This document shows positions 1-12,564 of a stretch of 64,000 nucleotides of DNA, one piece after another (within the stretch, counting starts at the first letter, position 1; each line of letters opens with the position of its first letter). The stretch is from Macrotrachela quadricornifera (lineage: Eukaryota > Rotifera > Eurotatoria > Philodinida > Philodinidae), in NCBI GenBank assembly GCA_022393335.1, contig JAJEKB010021117.1, positions 369,029-433,028 of the forward strand, read 5' to 3'. A program made the translations under genes and the position numbers. The notes beneath the pieces were generated by a model. It did not search any database and had not been told where the DNA came from. It was given only the letters and a program-made list of their open reading frames with translations.

Positions 1-3000
1 TCTGATTTTCATGCAATTAAAGAAATAATATCATATTTATTTTATCACCAACATTCATTTTTCAATGCAATCTTCTTCAGATCAATTCAAAAAGCCTCTG
101 ATTTTCATGAAATTAAAGAAATGATATCATATTTATCTTATAATCAACATTCATTTTTGAATACCATCTTGATGCAATTCATCCAAAAACGCTCTCATTT
201 TCATGAAATGAAACAAATAATATCATATTTATTTTCCCATCAACATTTACTTGTGAATGCAATCTTCTTCAAATCAATTCAAAACCCTCTGATATTCATG
301 GAATTAAGGAAATAATACCATATTTATTTTATCATCAACATTCATTTTTAAATGCCATCTTGATAAGATCAATACAACACCCGCCTGATGTTCATGAACT
401 TGAAAAGATAACATCATATTTATTTTCAAATCAAAATTCATTTTCGGATGCAATCTTCGTAAGATTCATTCGAAAACCCTCTCATTTTCATGAGATTAAA
501 GAAATAATATAAGATTTATTTTAGCATCAACATTTAGTTTTGAATCCAATCTTCGTACCACCATTTCAAAAACCCTCGGTTTTTCATATAATTAAAGAAA
601 TACTATCAAAACTTATTTTATGATCAACATTCATTTTTGAATGCAATCCTCGTACAACCAATTCAAAACTCACCGAATTCTCCTGAAATTAAAGAAATAA
701 TATTATATTCATTTTATGATCACACTCATTTTTGACTTCAATCTTCTTCAGATCAATTCAGAAACACTCTGATTCTCGAAAATTAAAGAAATAATATAAT
801 ATTTATTTTATCATCAACAATCATTTTTGAATGCAATCTTAATGATATCAAATCAAAACCCGCTGATTTTCATCAAATTAAAGAGTTAATATGATATTTT
901 CTTCATCATCAACATTCATTTTTGAATGCAATCTTCGTACGAACAATTCAAAACCCGTCGGATTTTCCTGAAATTAGACAAATCATATCATATTTATTTT
1001 ATCATCAACATTCATTTTTGAATGCAACCTTCTTCGTATAAATTCGAAAACCCTTTCATTTTGATGTAATTAAAAAAAAAGTCCTATTCATTTTATTATC
1101 AACAATCATTTTTGAATGCAATCTTCGTACGAACAATTCAAAACCCGTCCGATTTTCCTGAAATTAGACAAATCATATCGTATTTATTTCATCATCAACA
1201 TTCATTTTTGAATGAAATCTTGCTGGCATGAATTGGAAAACCCTCTCATTTCTATAGAATTAAAGAAATAATATCACATTTATTTTATAATCAGCATTCA
1301 TTCGTGAAGGCAATCTTCGTTAGATCAATTCGAAAACTCTCGGACTTCCACGAAATTCAAAAAATAATATCATCTTTATTTTGAGATCAAAATTCATTTT
1401 TGAATATACTCTTCGTAAGATCAATTCAAAACCTTCTGATTTTCATGAAACTAAAGAAATAATGTCATATTTACTTTAACATCCAAATTCATTTTCGAAT
1501 ACCATATTGATGAGACCAATTCAAAAACGCTCTGATTTTCATGAAACTGAAGAAATAATCTAATCATTGTTTTTTAAGCAAAAATCAATTTTGAATGCAG
1601 CCTTCGTAAGATCCACTCAAAAACCAGCTGAGTTTCATGAAATTAGAGGAATAGTATCGTATTTATTGCAGCATCTACATTAATATTTGAATGCAAGCTT
1701 GATGGGATCAGTTGAAAAACCCTCTCACTTTCCTTATATCAAAGAAATAATATCATATTTTTTTATCATCAAGATTGATTTTTGAATGCAAGTTTCTTCC
1801 GCTCATTTAAAAAACCTTGCCATTTTCATGAAATAAAAGAAAAAAGATCATATTTATATTGGCATCAACATTAAGTATTGAATGCCATCTTGATGGGATC
1901 AGTTGAAAAATCCTCTGATTTTCCTGAAATTAAAGAAATTATATCATATTTATACTATCGTCAACATTCATTTTGAATGCAATCATTCTAAGATCATTTC
2001 AAAAACTCTCTGATTTTCATGAAATTAAAGAAATAATATTATACCTATTTTATCATCACCATTTATTTTTGAGTGCCATCTTGATGAGATCGATTCAAAA
2101 AACCCTCGGATTCTCATGAAATTAAAGAAGTAATATGATATTTGTTTTATCATCAAGATTCATTTTTGAACACGACCTTCTTCCAATCAATGCAAAACCC
2201 TTTGATTCTCCTGAAATTAAAGAAATAATATCATATTTATTTCATTATGAACGTCCATTTTTGAATGCCATCTTCTTTAGATGAACTCAAAAACCGTGTG
2301 ATTTTGATGATTTTAAAGAAATAGTATCATTTTTTTTGTCTTATCATCACTTACTTTTGAATACAGTCTTCGTAAGATCCATTCAAAAACCCTTTAGTTT
2401 TCATGAAAATAAGGAAATAATATCTTATTTATTTTATAATCAACATTTTATTTTGAATGTCATGTTGATGAGATGAATTCAAAACCCTCTGATTTTCAGG
2501 AATTAAAGAAATAATATTCTATTTTTTGTATGATAAACACTGATTTTCGAATGCAATCTTCTTCAAATCGGTTCAGAACGTCTCCGATTTTCATGAAATT
2601 AAAGAAATAATATCGTATTTTTTGGGTCACCAACATTCAAATTTGAATGTAGTTTTGATGAGATCATTTGAAGATCCTTGTGATTTTCATCCAATTAAAG
2701 AAATAATTTCATATTGATTTTATTGTCAACATTTATTTTTGAATGGAATCTTCGTACGATCAATTCAAAAACCTTCTGATTCTCATGAATTTAAAGAAAT
2801 AGCGTCGTATTTCTTGTATCATGAACATTTAGTTTTGAATTCAATCTTCTTGAAGTGAATTCGAAAACCGTTTGATTTTCATGATGTTGAAGAAATAATT
2901 GCATATTTATGTTCTCATGAACATTCATTTTTGAATTCAATTTTATTCAGAGCAATTCAAAAATCATGTGATTTGCAGCAAATTTATGAAATCAGTAGAT

Positions 3001-4757
3001 ATTTAGTTTGTCATAAACATTGACTTTTGAATGCAATCTTCGTGCAATCAATGCGAAAACCCTTTGATTGTTTTGAAATTAAGGAAATTATATCATATTT
3101 TTTTATCATCAACATTCATTTTTGAATGCAATCTTAATGAGATCAATTCAAAAACTGTGTGGTTTCCAGCAAACTAGAGAGATGATATCATATTTTTTTT
3201 ATCATCAACACTCATTTTTGAAGACAATCTTGATGAGATCAATTGAAAAACCGTGTGATCTTCAGCAAATTAATGAAAATATATCGTATTTATTTTATCA
3301 TCAACATTCATTTTTGAATGCAATCTTGGTGAGATCAATTCAAAACCGTGTGAGTTTCAGCAAATTAATGAAAGTATATTGGATTTAGGTTATGATCAAG
3401 ATTGATTTTTGAATGAAATCGTTCTGAGATCAATTTAAAAAACTTGCGATTTTCATGAAATTAAAGAAATAATATCTCGTTTATTTTAAGATCAAGATTC
3501 ATTTTTGAATAGAATCGTCATGAGAGCAATTGATAATCCCTGTGATATCCTTGAAATTAAAGAAATAATATCATATTTATTTTATCATCAACATTCATAT
3601 TTGAATGCAATCTTGATAAGATCAAATCAAAAACCCTGTGCTTTCCGTGGAATTAAAGAAATAATTTCATATTTATTTTATCATCAACATTCATTTTTGA
3701 ATGCAATCTTGATGAGATCAATTCAAAAATCCTCTGCTTTTCATGAAATTAAAGAAATAATTTCATATTTATTTTATCATCAACATTCATTTTTGAATAC
3801 AATCTTGATGAGATCAATTCAACAACCTTTTGATTTTCATGTAATTAAAGAAATAATATCCTACTTGCTTTATCGTCAACATTCATTTGTGAATGCAATC
3901 TTCTTGAGATGAATTCAAAAACCCTCTGATTTTCATGAAAGTAAAGAAATAGTATCATATTTATTTTGTCATCAAGATTCATTTCTGAATTGAATCTTGA
4001 TGAGATTAATTCAAACACCATTTGAGTTCCATGAAATTAAAGAAAAACAATCATATTTATTTAACATCAAGATTCGTTTTTGAATACGATCTTCATAAGA
4101 TCAATTCGAAAAGCCTCCGTATTTTCATGATATGAAAGAAGTAATATCATATTTTTTTTGTCATGAACACTGCTTTTTGAATGGAATCTTTATAGGATCA
4201 ATTCAAAAACCCTAAGATTTTCATGAAATTGAGGAAATAATATTATATTTATTTTAGCATCAACATTAAGCTTTGAACGCAATCTTGATGGGATCAGTTG
4301 AAAAATCCTCTGATTTTTCTGAAATTAAAGAAGTTATATTATATTTATATTATCATCAACATTGATTTATGAATGCAATCTTCGTAAGATCAATTCAAAA
4401 ACCCTCTGATTTTCATGAAATTGAAGAAATAATATCATATGTAATTTATGATCAACATTGATTTTTGAATGCAAGCTTCTTAAGATCAATTCAAAAATCC
4501 ACTGATTTTCATGAAACTAAAGAAATAATATCATATTTATCTTTTCATCAACATTCATTTTGGAATGCAATCTTCTTTTGATCAATTCAAGAACGCTCTG
4601 ATTTTCATAAAATTAAAGAAATATTATCATATTTATTTTATGGTCAACAGTCAGTTTGGATGCAATCTTGGTACGATCAGTTCAAAAGCATCTGATTTTC
4701 ATGAAATTAAAGAAGTTATTTCATATTTACTTTATGATCAACATTCATTGTTGAACT
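1..4757. repeat. Degenerate 96-bp tandem satellite, about 49 units
   Basis: The same block recurs every 96 bp from base 1 (so the array is cut by the window edge) to about 4757. Units begin near TCTGATTTTCATGAAATTAA and contain CAACATTCATTTTTGAATGC. Because 96 is 32 codons, the consensus is open in one forward frame and reads as a 32-residue repeat containing EIKEIISYLF and HQHSFLNAI. Most units have stops or small indels, but 3505-3912 (135 codons) and 3122-3388 (88 codons) remain open and are the most uniform copies. The other forward frames of the consensus carry stops. This may be a satellite that is open by chance, or the decayed exon of a repeat protein. No start, signal peptide or splice structure supports a working gene. 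Confidence 0.93.
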
Positions 4758-6489
4758 TGTATTTTTTTTGTTTGGTACGCTTATAAGGTTAATGAAGGCA
4801 CAGTGGAATGTTTTTAAAAGATGGAAATATGTTGATGGACTTTTGAATAATGTATTGATAGTGGTAATCAAGTTTTGTAGTTTTGAAATTTGTAATTATC
4901 TTTTGTTATTTTCGAATGAATGGATGTTAGAGTTTTTGAATAATTCATTCGTATTTTTATCCTCTTATTTTATGATATTTTGTTGGCTGCAGTTGGTAAT
5001 TGCTTTCTTTGTTTGGTGACGAGTTTTTGGGAAGAAACATTGATTGTTGTGTACATTGGTGATGATATGACGATATGGGGGTTGAGGAACGTTGTGGTTT
5101 TGACGTGCTACGGCTTTTTGAATAAAGTTTTGGGTTTGTTTATTCGTTTGTGTCGGGATTTGACGAGTTTGGGTTACTTTGAAGTTGAGTAGAAAAGAGA
5201 TGGAATTGATTGATACGGTTGAACTTATGTTTGTTTAAGTATTGCATGATGAGTACGAATAAGTTAAGTTTTGCGCTCAGTCATTTGTTTCATGGTTGTT
5301 GTACAGATTTTTTAAATGAAACTATATAAAATGGAGTGTGGTTAAGAACTATTGGAAAAAACGATATTTATTGATGAATTTTGTGAAAGATTGTTTTTAC
5401 GTCTATTTCATAAATGTAATATAATTCTTTTTAATCTGTTTTTATCTTGATGTGAAGGATTCCATTGAGGTAAGAGATTGAGGACATGGTTTTCAAAACA
5501 CACTTTCCTTATTTCAAGAAAGACGGAAAATGGTAACATCCAATGAAAACAAAAATCTTCAAATGAGATAGTTTTTACTTTGATTACTTTTTAGTGTGCT
5601 AAGGAATCATAATCATTCGATTTTAATAGAAGAGGCTTTCTTTCAAATATTATATATCATTTATACATAGATTTATATGGTCGATAATTGCAGAATGAAG
5701 AAGACATAGTATTCTTGTGAAATCATTGTATTACCATTATTTAATAAAATGAATACGAATGTGATAAAGTATGACGAGTTGATGCAAGGAAACTAAAAGG
5801 TTTTTATTTTATAAAATAAGAAAACTAATGTTATTCATGAAGATGCACGATACCGTCCACTCATTTCATATCTTTGTGAATATAATTAGGCTTAAGAGAG
5901 AGTCCGTCAGATGATCGAGCCGTCTTATGTAAGGCAGGGCGTCGTCACATCTCTTATTTTGGATTTTTCAGCTTAAGTGATAGAGCACATCGAGATACTA
6001 TTAAATCGAAGATATTACTTTTTTTCGATATACTGATGAAAAATGCTGAAGATTAAAATCTTCGATTTCTTGAGAGTAGATCACAAAAATCCAGAAAAAA
6101 AGACGTTTTTAGACGTTGACAGTATTTTGGGATATTCTCTGTCATTGCTCCTGGAACAGAATTTGGGCTAATTTCAAGATGTGAAGCAAAGAGTTCTTTA
6201 TAAAACCATATATATAGGAATGATTATCAAAATGATCTTTACTAGATTATCCACTTTCTACATGTAGTGAGGAATCTATGGTTGATGACCATTCTTGAAC
6301 TAGTATTTTGGCTCTAACTTTGTCAAACCATGCTGTTCCAAAAAAATGAAACTATATTCTGAAAGTCTATAAAATTCTGCATCTTTTGGTATGTTACTTA
6401 ATCGGCAAAAACATGTGCATTAGTATCTAGTAAGGACCGAAGAGGTGGAAAATGTGAGTAAATCATAGGAAGTCATGCTAAATTAGTAA
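4758..6489. other. Gene-free stretch with a G/T-skewed tract
   Basis: I see no supportable gene. From about 4770 to 5290 the plus strand is strikingly rich in T and G and poor in C, unlike the satellite before it and the balanced AT-rich DNA after it. The two short ORFs there (4768-5019 and 4980-5192) are explained by this skew and match nothing I recognise. The rest is ordinary AT-rich spacer. Confidence 0.6.
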
Positions 6490-6815
6490 AATTACATTTT
6501 TATCTAGCAGTTTTTCTCATTATAAGTCAATACAAAAGTGAATCAAATATCGTATTCGTAAACAGTGTAAAAACATTGCATCAATTCAGATGTATTTCAC
6601 AAAAAATTTTTTTCCATCAAAAACTGACCTGTACTTCCTACTCAAGGATACTTCTAAGAGAGAAAGGCCTGGGCGAAGGATACAGGTCAGTTCTTGGTAG
6701 AAAAATTTTCTTCGTGAATTATATCTGAATCGATGTAGTTTTTCATGCTGCTTACGAATATGATATTTGTTTCGCCTTTGTATTAATTTATGACACCTAT
6801 TTAAGCGCAAAGTAA
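6490..6815. mobile_element. Imperfect palindrome of about 320 bp, foldback MITE-like
   Basis: Two arms of roughly 130-140 bp are imperfect reverse complements around a spacer of about 38 bp. Matching pairs include ACTGACCTGTA (about 6622) with TACAGGTCAGT (about 6680), TTCAGATGTATTTCAC (6584) with the complement near 6715-6735, and AAATATCGTATTCGTAA (6545) with the complement near 6757-6775. Such a structure is typical of non-autonomous foldback or MITE elements. I found no clear target-site duplication and no transposase, so the class is unknown. Confidence 0.72.
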
Positions 6816-7452
6816 AAATATATGAATGGTAAGGTGTTTTCTGCTAAATGAAATTTGTATATACTCAGTAAGTAAGTTGGATGTTCAATAAACTTCTCGA
6901 ATGCTCATTCAAAAAAATATTTCTCCATAATTAAAATCTTTTCTAAGTTTATAATTTATATATATATGTTAAAAATTTAAGTATTAGATCATGAATCTAT
7001 TGAATTGATCGGCAAAAAAATACATTTACTAAGTAAAAAAAGATATAAATCAGATAGATAAAAAAATTGTCTGACAAGTGATTACTTTTTGTTCGTTCTT
7101 TTGTGGACTTTTCTTCTTTCACATGTTACATACACTTGAAATTTTTCCATTCCTTTCCATCATGTATGTTTGGTATTTTGCTTTATTTCTCGACTTGTCA
7201 TCGTTTCTTATATATTATGTTTATTGGAATCTATTCCAGGCGTCCTACCTCAATTATCCGAAGGACATTTCTAAGAATGTATGATCTATTACTCTATATA
7301 TAGCCGATGAGTTTTTATAAATAAATTATATCTGATCCAAGTACATTGATATTCAGTCTTATACAACTGACAATCTGGATGTAGTCATTTGACACAAGTT
7401 TATATGCACTGCACACATCTTGTACTCAACGTTTAATTTGAGCCTACAAACA
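6816..7452. other. Gene-free AT-rich spacer
   Basis: Nothing supportable is visible. The two overlapping ORFs at 7078-7303 are T-rich translations without recognisable domains. Confidence 0.5.
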
Positions 7453-8898
7453 ATGGCAAAATTTGTAGAGACACAACAATACGAAAGGTCATCAGAATCA
7501 GAGGATAAAATAGAAATTGATCAGCAGAATATTCAAGAGAAAACAGTAGTTAGACGTCGTATTGTTTGGATAAAAGATACAAGCTTTTCTGATGATGTAA
7601 AAGCTCAAATGGCCATAACACAAGAAGAACCATGGGAGCCGATATTACATGAATCGAGGTCATAGTGGAATTAAAATTCATTATCGCTGTTATAAAGTTA
7701 AATTTCGTGATCAGCAGCATAATGTTGCAATTTATCTCTGTTATCCACATGAAAGTGATGAAATCATACTATTTCGTACAAGACAAGGCCGTTATCATAC
7801 CAATATAAGTCGATCTTATTTCTTCTCTCAAGAAGTCAAACAAAATATCAAAGAATTATTTGATTTAAAATCGAAACCGAAGAAAATATATGAAGTACTA
7901 GAAGAAATATATTTTAAGATAACACATAATCAAGTAAGTAATTATTTAAGACAATTACGTAAGCAAAAGTTTGGTTCTACTACGTTAATTTTAGGAGAGT
8001 TGGAATCTTGGTGTCAAGCAAATTTAACAGTACCCCAGTCCGAAGATCAACCATTCGTAGTTTCATTTCCTAATCATTATGAAGCTGATATTGATGATGA
8101 TGAGAATGTCGCCAATAACGATAATAAGTTTAGATTTTTTTTGTCATCAAAAAGGTTGCTTCGCATCGCTTCAATTTTCACAGAGGTATATGTCGACGCC
8201 ACATACAAATTGATCTAGCAAGACTTTCCCGTCTTCGTAGTTGAAACAAGTGATAATGATCGAAAGTTTCACCGCTTTGGATTAACAGTCTGTAGTGACG
8301 AAAAACAACAGGATTTTGAATTTATCTTTAAAAGCATTTTCGATGGTATGAAACGTATAATTGAATCAACTTTCGAACCCCGAAGTCTTTATACCTGATG
8401 GTTCTGATGCTATACGCAAGGTGTTTATGCAACTACTTGATAAGGAAAAAATTAGTTATGTGCTGGTCTCATATACGTCGAAAGGTCGAGAAGAAATAAA
8501 AGAGTTTGAAAATTATTGTAATAAAAAGAAATGAAGTACTCAACGACGTTGATAAATTACAATGATTTGAATCAGAAGTTGTGTTCCGGAACGCATCATC
8601 GTTGTTCTTGAAGAAATGAAGCACAACAGAAAAAAAATTTACTGAACACTTCAAAAACGAATGGTTAACAATTCTTAATTCTTGCTATGAAGGATATGAC
8701 AATATATTTACATCAAGTACTAACAACCAATTACAAGCAACAAATAAAGTGATTAAAGATGAATATACCTTCAGAGAACAACATACATTATCAAGATTTC
8801 TCACAGTTGCAAATGATATAGTAAAAAATTGGTTCATGTGTCACAGTCAAGATCAAACGGATCCAATTATGTTTTCTACAAAGTGTACGATTAGGTGA
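7453..8898 (+). pseudogene. Broken MULE-type transposase gene (FLYWCH-like + DDE domain)
   Basis: This is the remains of a Mutator-like (MULE) DNA transposase. From the ATG at 7453, an acidic N-terminus runs to about 7660. There the frame shifts into a FLYWCH/WRKY-like zinc-finger region (IHYRCYKVKF, then FRTRQGRYH). The MULE core begins at VYVDATYKL, the first catalytic Asp, near 8190. A TAG at 8216-8218 replaces the Trp usual after YKL. The frame then continues as FPVFVVETSDNDRKFH to 8398, shifts near 8385 to the second Asp motif (PDGSDAI), and shifts again near 8458 for CWSHIRRKVEKK. The last block at about 8640-8898 has TNNQLQATNKVIKDEYTFRE, where the usual LEATN Glu reads Gln. At least three frameshifts, several stops and the lost Glu mark a dead copy. 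Confidence 0.88.
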
Positions 8899-9370
8899 CA
8901 GTCTAGAATGTCCCTGCAAAAATGTCTTTTACGAAATGTCCTCTAACTTTTTGTCCTTGATAAAAACGTCCTTCAGATTAAGTTTCTTCGTGAAAATGTC
9001 CTTCAAGCTCAATTGTTTTGTTTTTGAATGTAACGTTATTTGAAGATAGATGATGCTCCAGTCCAAACATAATTCGATAGATAATGAAGTCGTTTTGTGT
9101 AGAGGGCGTATTTTTACATGGAATGATGGAATAAAAACGAAAAATTTTTAAACTATGATTAATTCTATCTATATCGTGTTTTATGAATAATCGAAAAAAA
9201 CAAAATATTTTCAAATGACATCATACAACATAATGATCACTAATGAAACATCATCTTTATCCTCTTCTTCAATTGGATTTTCGTCATCATCATTGATCAT
9301 CTTAATTATTATTACCAACAGTCATAGACTCGTTATTTCTAACAAAACAAATTTTTGATTTTTTTGGCCG
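8899..9370. other. Gene-free stretch after the MULE relic
   Basis: The start (about 8905-9010) has several repeats of AAATGTCCTT-like words, possibly part of the MULE terminal region. I see no matching arm upstream of 7453. Reverse translation near 9250-9310 gives a short acidic stretch that lies beyond the stop of the adjacent minus-strand gene and is not assigned. Confidence 0.4.
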
Positions 9371-10451
9371 TCATGTTCGATGATGAGGTTTTTCTTGTAA
9401 AGAATCACTATCTGAAGATGTTTCTTTGTTCTCGTCCTCTGATCTGTATCAAAAAAACATAATTTAGTATAATAAGGGTGCTAAGAAAAGGATACTTACT
9501 CTTCATGCATAATTGTCGTAGCAAACTTTGAACTATTATGATTTACATCAATTACACGTTCACTTGAAGAAATGCATGATGAATCTTGATTATTTGATGA
9601 AGTTTCAATATCACTATTAACTGAAGAAGAATTATTTAATATTGAATTTCTACCAATTGACAGTTTTTGATCTTCTTCACTATTAATATTAATACGTTTT
9701 TCATAGATTAAAATTCGGATTGTATTTGAAATAAAACGTTTATCATTAAAATAAATTGAATAAACCATACGAATAATGCGATTATTCCTATTGAAATTCA
9801 ATTCAAATATTGAATATAAAGCACGTAAAAGTGGCAAATCATCATCAGATGATGTTATTGATACAATAGGAATAAAATCCAATTAAATAAAATTAATATC
9901 TTGGAAAATTAATGTTAGATATGGTGTTGTTGATTTCTAAAAGAAAATCATAATTAACTGGATAAAAATAATGAAAAGTATCTGCATTATATATGCCTAT
10001 AATGTAACTGATACAAATGAAAAATGCTGATGAAATGTCGCTGAATCAATCTATTGTGATAATTCATTTGCGATAACTGCACTAACCTATTATTTTTTTC
10101 AAATACACTCAATTACTAACAAATACTTTCTTACTCTAATCTACTCCTGAAAGTCGTACATATATTTTTTATATATAATGAGAATATTGTGTCTAGAAAA
10201 AAGAATAAGAGAATACTCACTCTATCATTGAATACATAGTGAACACTTTCGTCGAAATAATGACAAAGTACTCGTAGAAGTTGAATAAGTGGAGAATCTA
10301 AAAGAAATTGTAGTTGTTCAATGCACTTCAATTTACATTTACCGGCAACGAAAACTGGTGTTGACGTCATTTTTTCAAGCAAAATTGGTATTTGTCGACG
10401 TACAACAAAACGCAAACCGACACCAGTAATTATTTCCGCTTCTTCAAAAAT
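9371..10451 (-). pseudogene. Unrecognised split gene with one in-frame stop (partial 5' end)
   Basis: Three exons join with correct phase on the minus strand: 10451-10221 (231 bp), 9936-9500 (437 bp) and 9443-9371 (73 bp), each with GT/AG borders. The first reads IFEEAEIITGVGLRFVVRRQ and then helical, Leu-rich sequence. The second continues as PLLRALYSIFELNFNRN and becomes Ser/Asn-rich. The last is acidic and ends in a normal stop. One TAA at 9883-9885 interrupts the second exon 18 codons in, and reading resumes in the same frame with similar sequence quality. Clean splice phases argue for a real gene. The stop argues for a pseudogene, a missed intron or an assembly error. No upstream first exon was found, and I do not recognise the family. 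Confidence 0.5.
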
Positions 10452-12141
10452 CTATTTAAGAAATGAATTTATTCAATATAAACAAAAAAGCAGCAAACAA
10501 GCTCACCAATATCGGATTTTTATATCCAGAAAATATGGTAAAAAAAATTGTATTTTAAAGGCATAGAATAATGTGATTTTCGACCTGACATAATTCATTT
10601 TTAGATATAGACGAAAAACCTTCTCTTTGTGAAAATCTATAATAATAAATTTTTGAGCGAAAAATCATACATGCTTTTAACATGTTGTTACAGAGGTATT
10701 TTATTCTAACCGTGTTCTTTTTACAGTGAAAGGATATTAGATTTACAATGAGAATGTTTAGACAAGAAATTCGAAAACTAATGCTCTTCTTCACATCACT
10801 AAAAGTAAAGTACTATGTGTCAAATCAAACTTTATGAAATGTTATCGTAGTATTTGATGAAAACTAATTCTCCGCTTTCTTTAGACAATAATGTTTATTG
10901 ATCAATTTATATCATTCATTGATCATCATATATATTAAATTGATCAGAAAGCTGCAAGAATGTCTTGATTCACTAATTTTATACTCACATCTACGAAATA
11001 TCTCATGCGCAATACATCATTTGCCGTTATTTTTTAAATTCCTCTTCATGAATTGGCTTAGACACAACTATAAAAAAATGATTTGTATGTAAATAAGACG
11101 TATTGCATAAGTTACGAACAGATATCGAGACAGCTGTTGAGTGTGATGTTAATCAATTTACGTATGATTAATATGGTCAGATTTCTTAGATACGAAAGCT
11201 TTTGTACCTATCGGAATACATGTTGACTCGCTAAAATCCATTGTAGATTTTTTCAAAGACTTTACAGAACAAGTTAAGTTAGCAGTTAAATCAGTAATGA
11301 AAAGTAAGAAAATGCTAATAAATGAGGAAGAATGATATAGAAAATAATACAAATAAAAGACACAAGCACAGTCACTCTCTTTCATATGGCCCTTTTTATG
11401 ATTGACATGAAAAATTTATTGGAGGAAAGAAAATTCTTTGAAGAAAACTTTTAAAATTAATGATATAAATCGATTCTTTGATCTCGAGCATCTCAGACCG
11501 AACTTAATAAAAAAAATCATTATTTTCTTGTAGGAAGCCAATTGTCTTAGCAAGAAATTGTTTGAAAAACTTCAAAAAGTAATAAGATTTCATTTTCTTC
11601 TGTTGTATGTACTTGTTTATCATCCAAGGCTATGATGAGTATGTAAACATTTAAATAAATAATATGACATGCTCCAACGAATTGAACTCCTCATTTCTCC
11701 ATTGGTTATTTACAAAGACACCGTTTAAATGCTATTTATTTTCAATAAAAGACTGATTGCTAAAAGTAAGGGTTGAGAGAAGCGAATGAAATGTATTTTT
11801 GTCGTTTAGAAATAGATTGATCTGTTTTTCACTTAACATCTTCATCGCGAACAAAAATATTCTAACGACTATAATAATGAGAATTCTTTAAATATTGTAT
11901 CATTCTTTTTATTTCTACCTATGTATTTAAAGTGAGCAATAAGCAGGGCAGAAGTATCAAATCTATACTGAACGTATAATGGAAAGCTAAGAGATATTAT
12001 GTTTAAATATCAAAATAATATTATAATGATCAGTTATTTCAATTCATTTTCATTCCTGTCATTCAGAGCCATGACATTATCAATCCGGTATTTTTCTTCA
12101 AGGTCTGGTTAGCATGTTCTCTAGCTATCATTTCGATAGAA
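10452..12141. other. Gene-free stretch
   Basis: No gene can be supported. Minus-strand ORFs at 10555-10794 and 11158-11385 lack start, splice and domain support. The latter has a short run (CIPIGTKAF) faintly like prefoldin/URI proteins but too brief to call. Confidence 0.45.
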
Positions 12142-12502
12142 TTCATTATTTTGTATAGCATTAACTAGATGCTGCAATCCTTTATTTCTGACTCCAATGG
12201 ATCGCAAATCAAGGATTGTTAATACTTATGTGGAAAAAATGATGATGAAAACAATACCGCATCAAGAGAGAAAGAGTTTTACTGTGTTATTTCGCAATAT
12301 ATCAGCCAATTTTTGAGCTCCTTTATCTCCAATCTGAGTAAATTCAAATTCTAGCGTGGTCAATGTCTATATGAAAAAGTGACTATAGAAATGAAAAAGA
12401 TGAAAAGGAAAAGGACACTTTATTTTTTCATAGAGCATCAACTTGATGTTGAGCATCCTCTGTGCCAATTTGATTGCGTTCAATATCGAGTGTGTTGAGT
12501 GT
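12142..12502 (-). pseudogene. Relic of an LRR gene, one 28-residue repeat per 84-bp exon
   Basis: Three minus-strand segments each encode one ribonuclease-inhibitor/NLR-type leucine-rich repeat. Exon 12366-12283 is exactly 84 bp with a CATATAG acceptor and GTAAAA donor, and reads TLTTLEFEFTQIGDKGAQ then KLADILRNNT. Exon 12502-12419 is also exactly 84 bp (CATATAG acceptor, GTGTCC donor) and reads TLNTLDIERNQIGTEDAQ, but has TGA where the repeat expects Arg after VDAL. A third, less clear unit at about 12225-12142 reads LTILDLRSIGVRNKGLQHLV. One-LRR exons in phase 0 are the usual layout of animal NLR/RNH1-type LRRs. The stop, the missing flanking exons and the lack of an N-terminal domain indicate a gene fragment. 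Confidence 0.72.
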
Positions 12503-12564
12503 CTATATGATAAGAAAAAATAAAGATTAGCAGAACAAAAATTACGAGAAGACTTTAAGATGGT

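Noticed and set aside
1..4757. CRISPR-like array
   Set aside because: Units are contiguous with no unique spacers and are highly diverged; the host is eukaryotic.
4768..5192. Two ORFs (83 and 70 codons) with hydrophobic stretches
   Set aside because: They lie in the G/T-skewed tract, where stops are scarce and Leu, Val, Phe and Trp codons are enriched.
11158..11385. Short similarity to prefoldin/URI (CIPIGTKAF)
   Set aside because: Only about ten residues align, and the frame ends at once with no exon structure.
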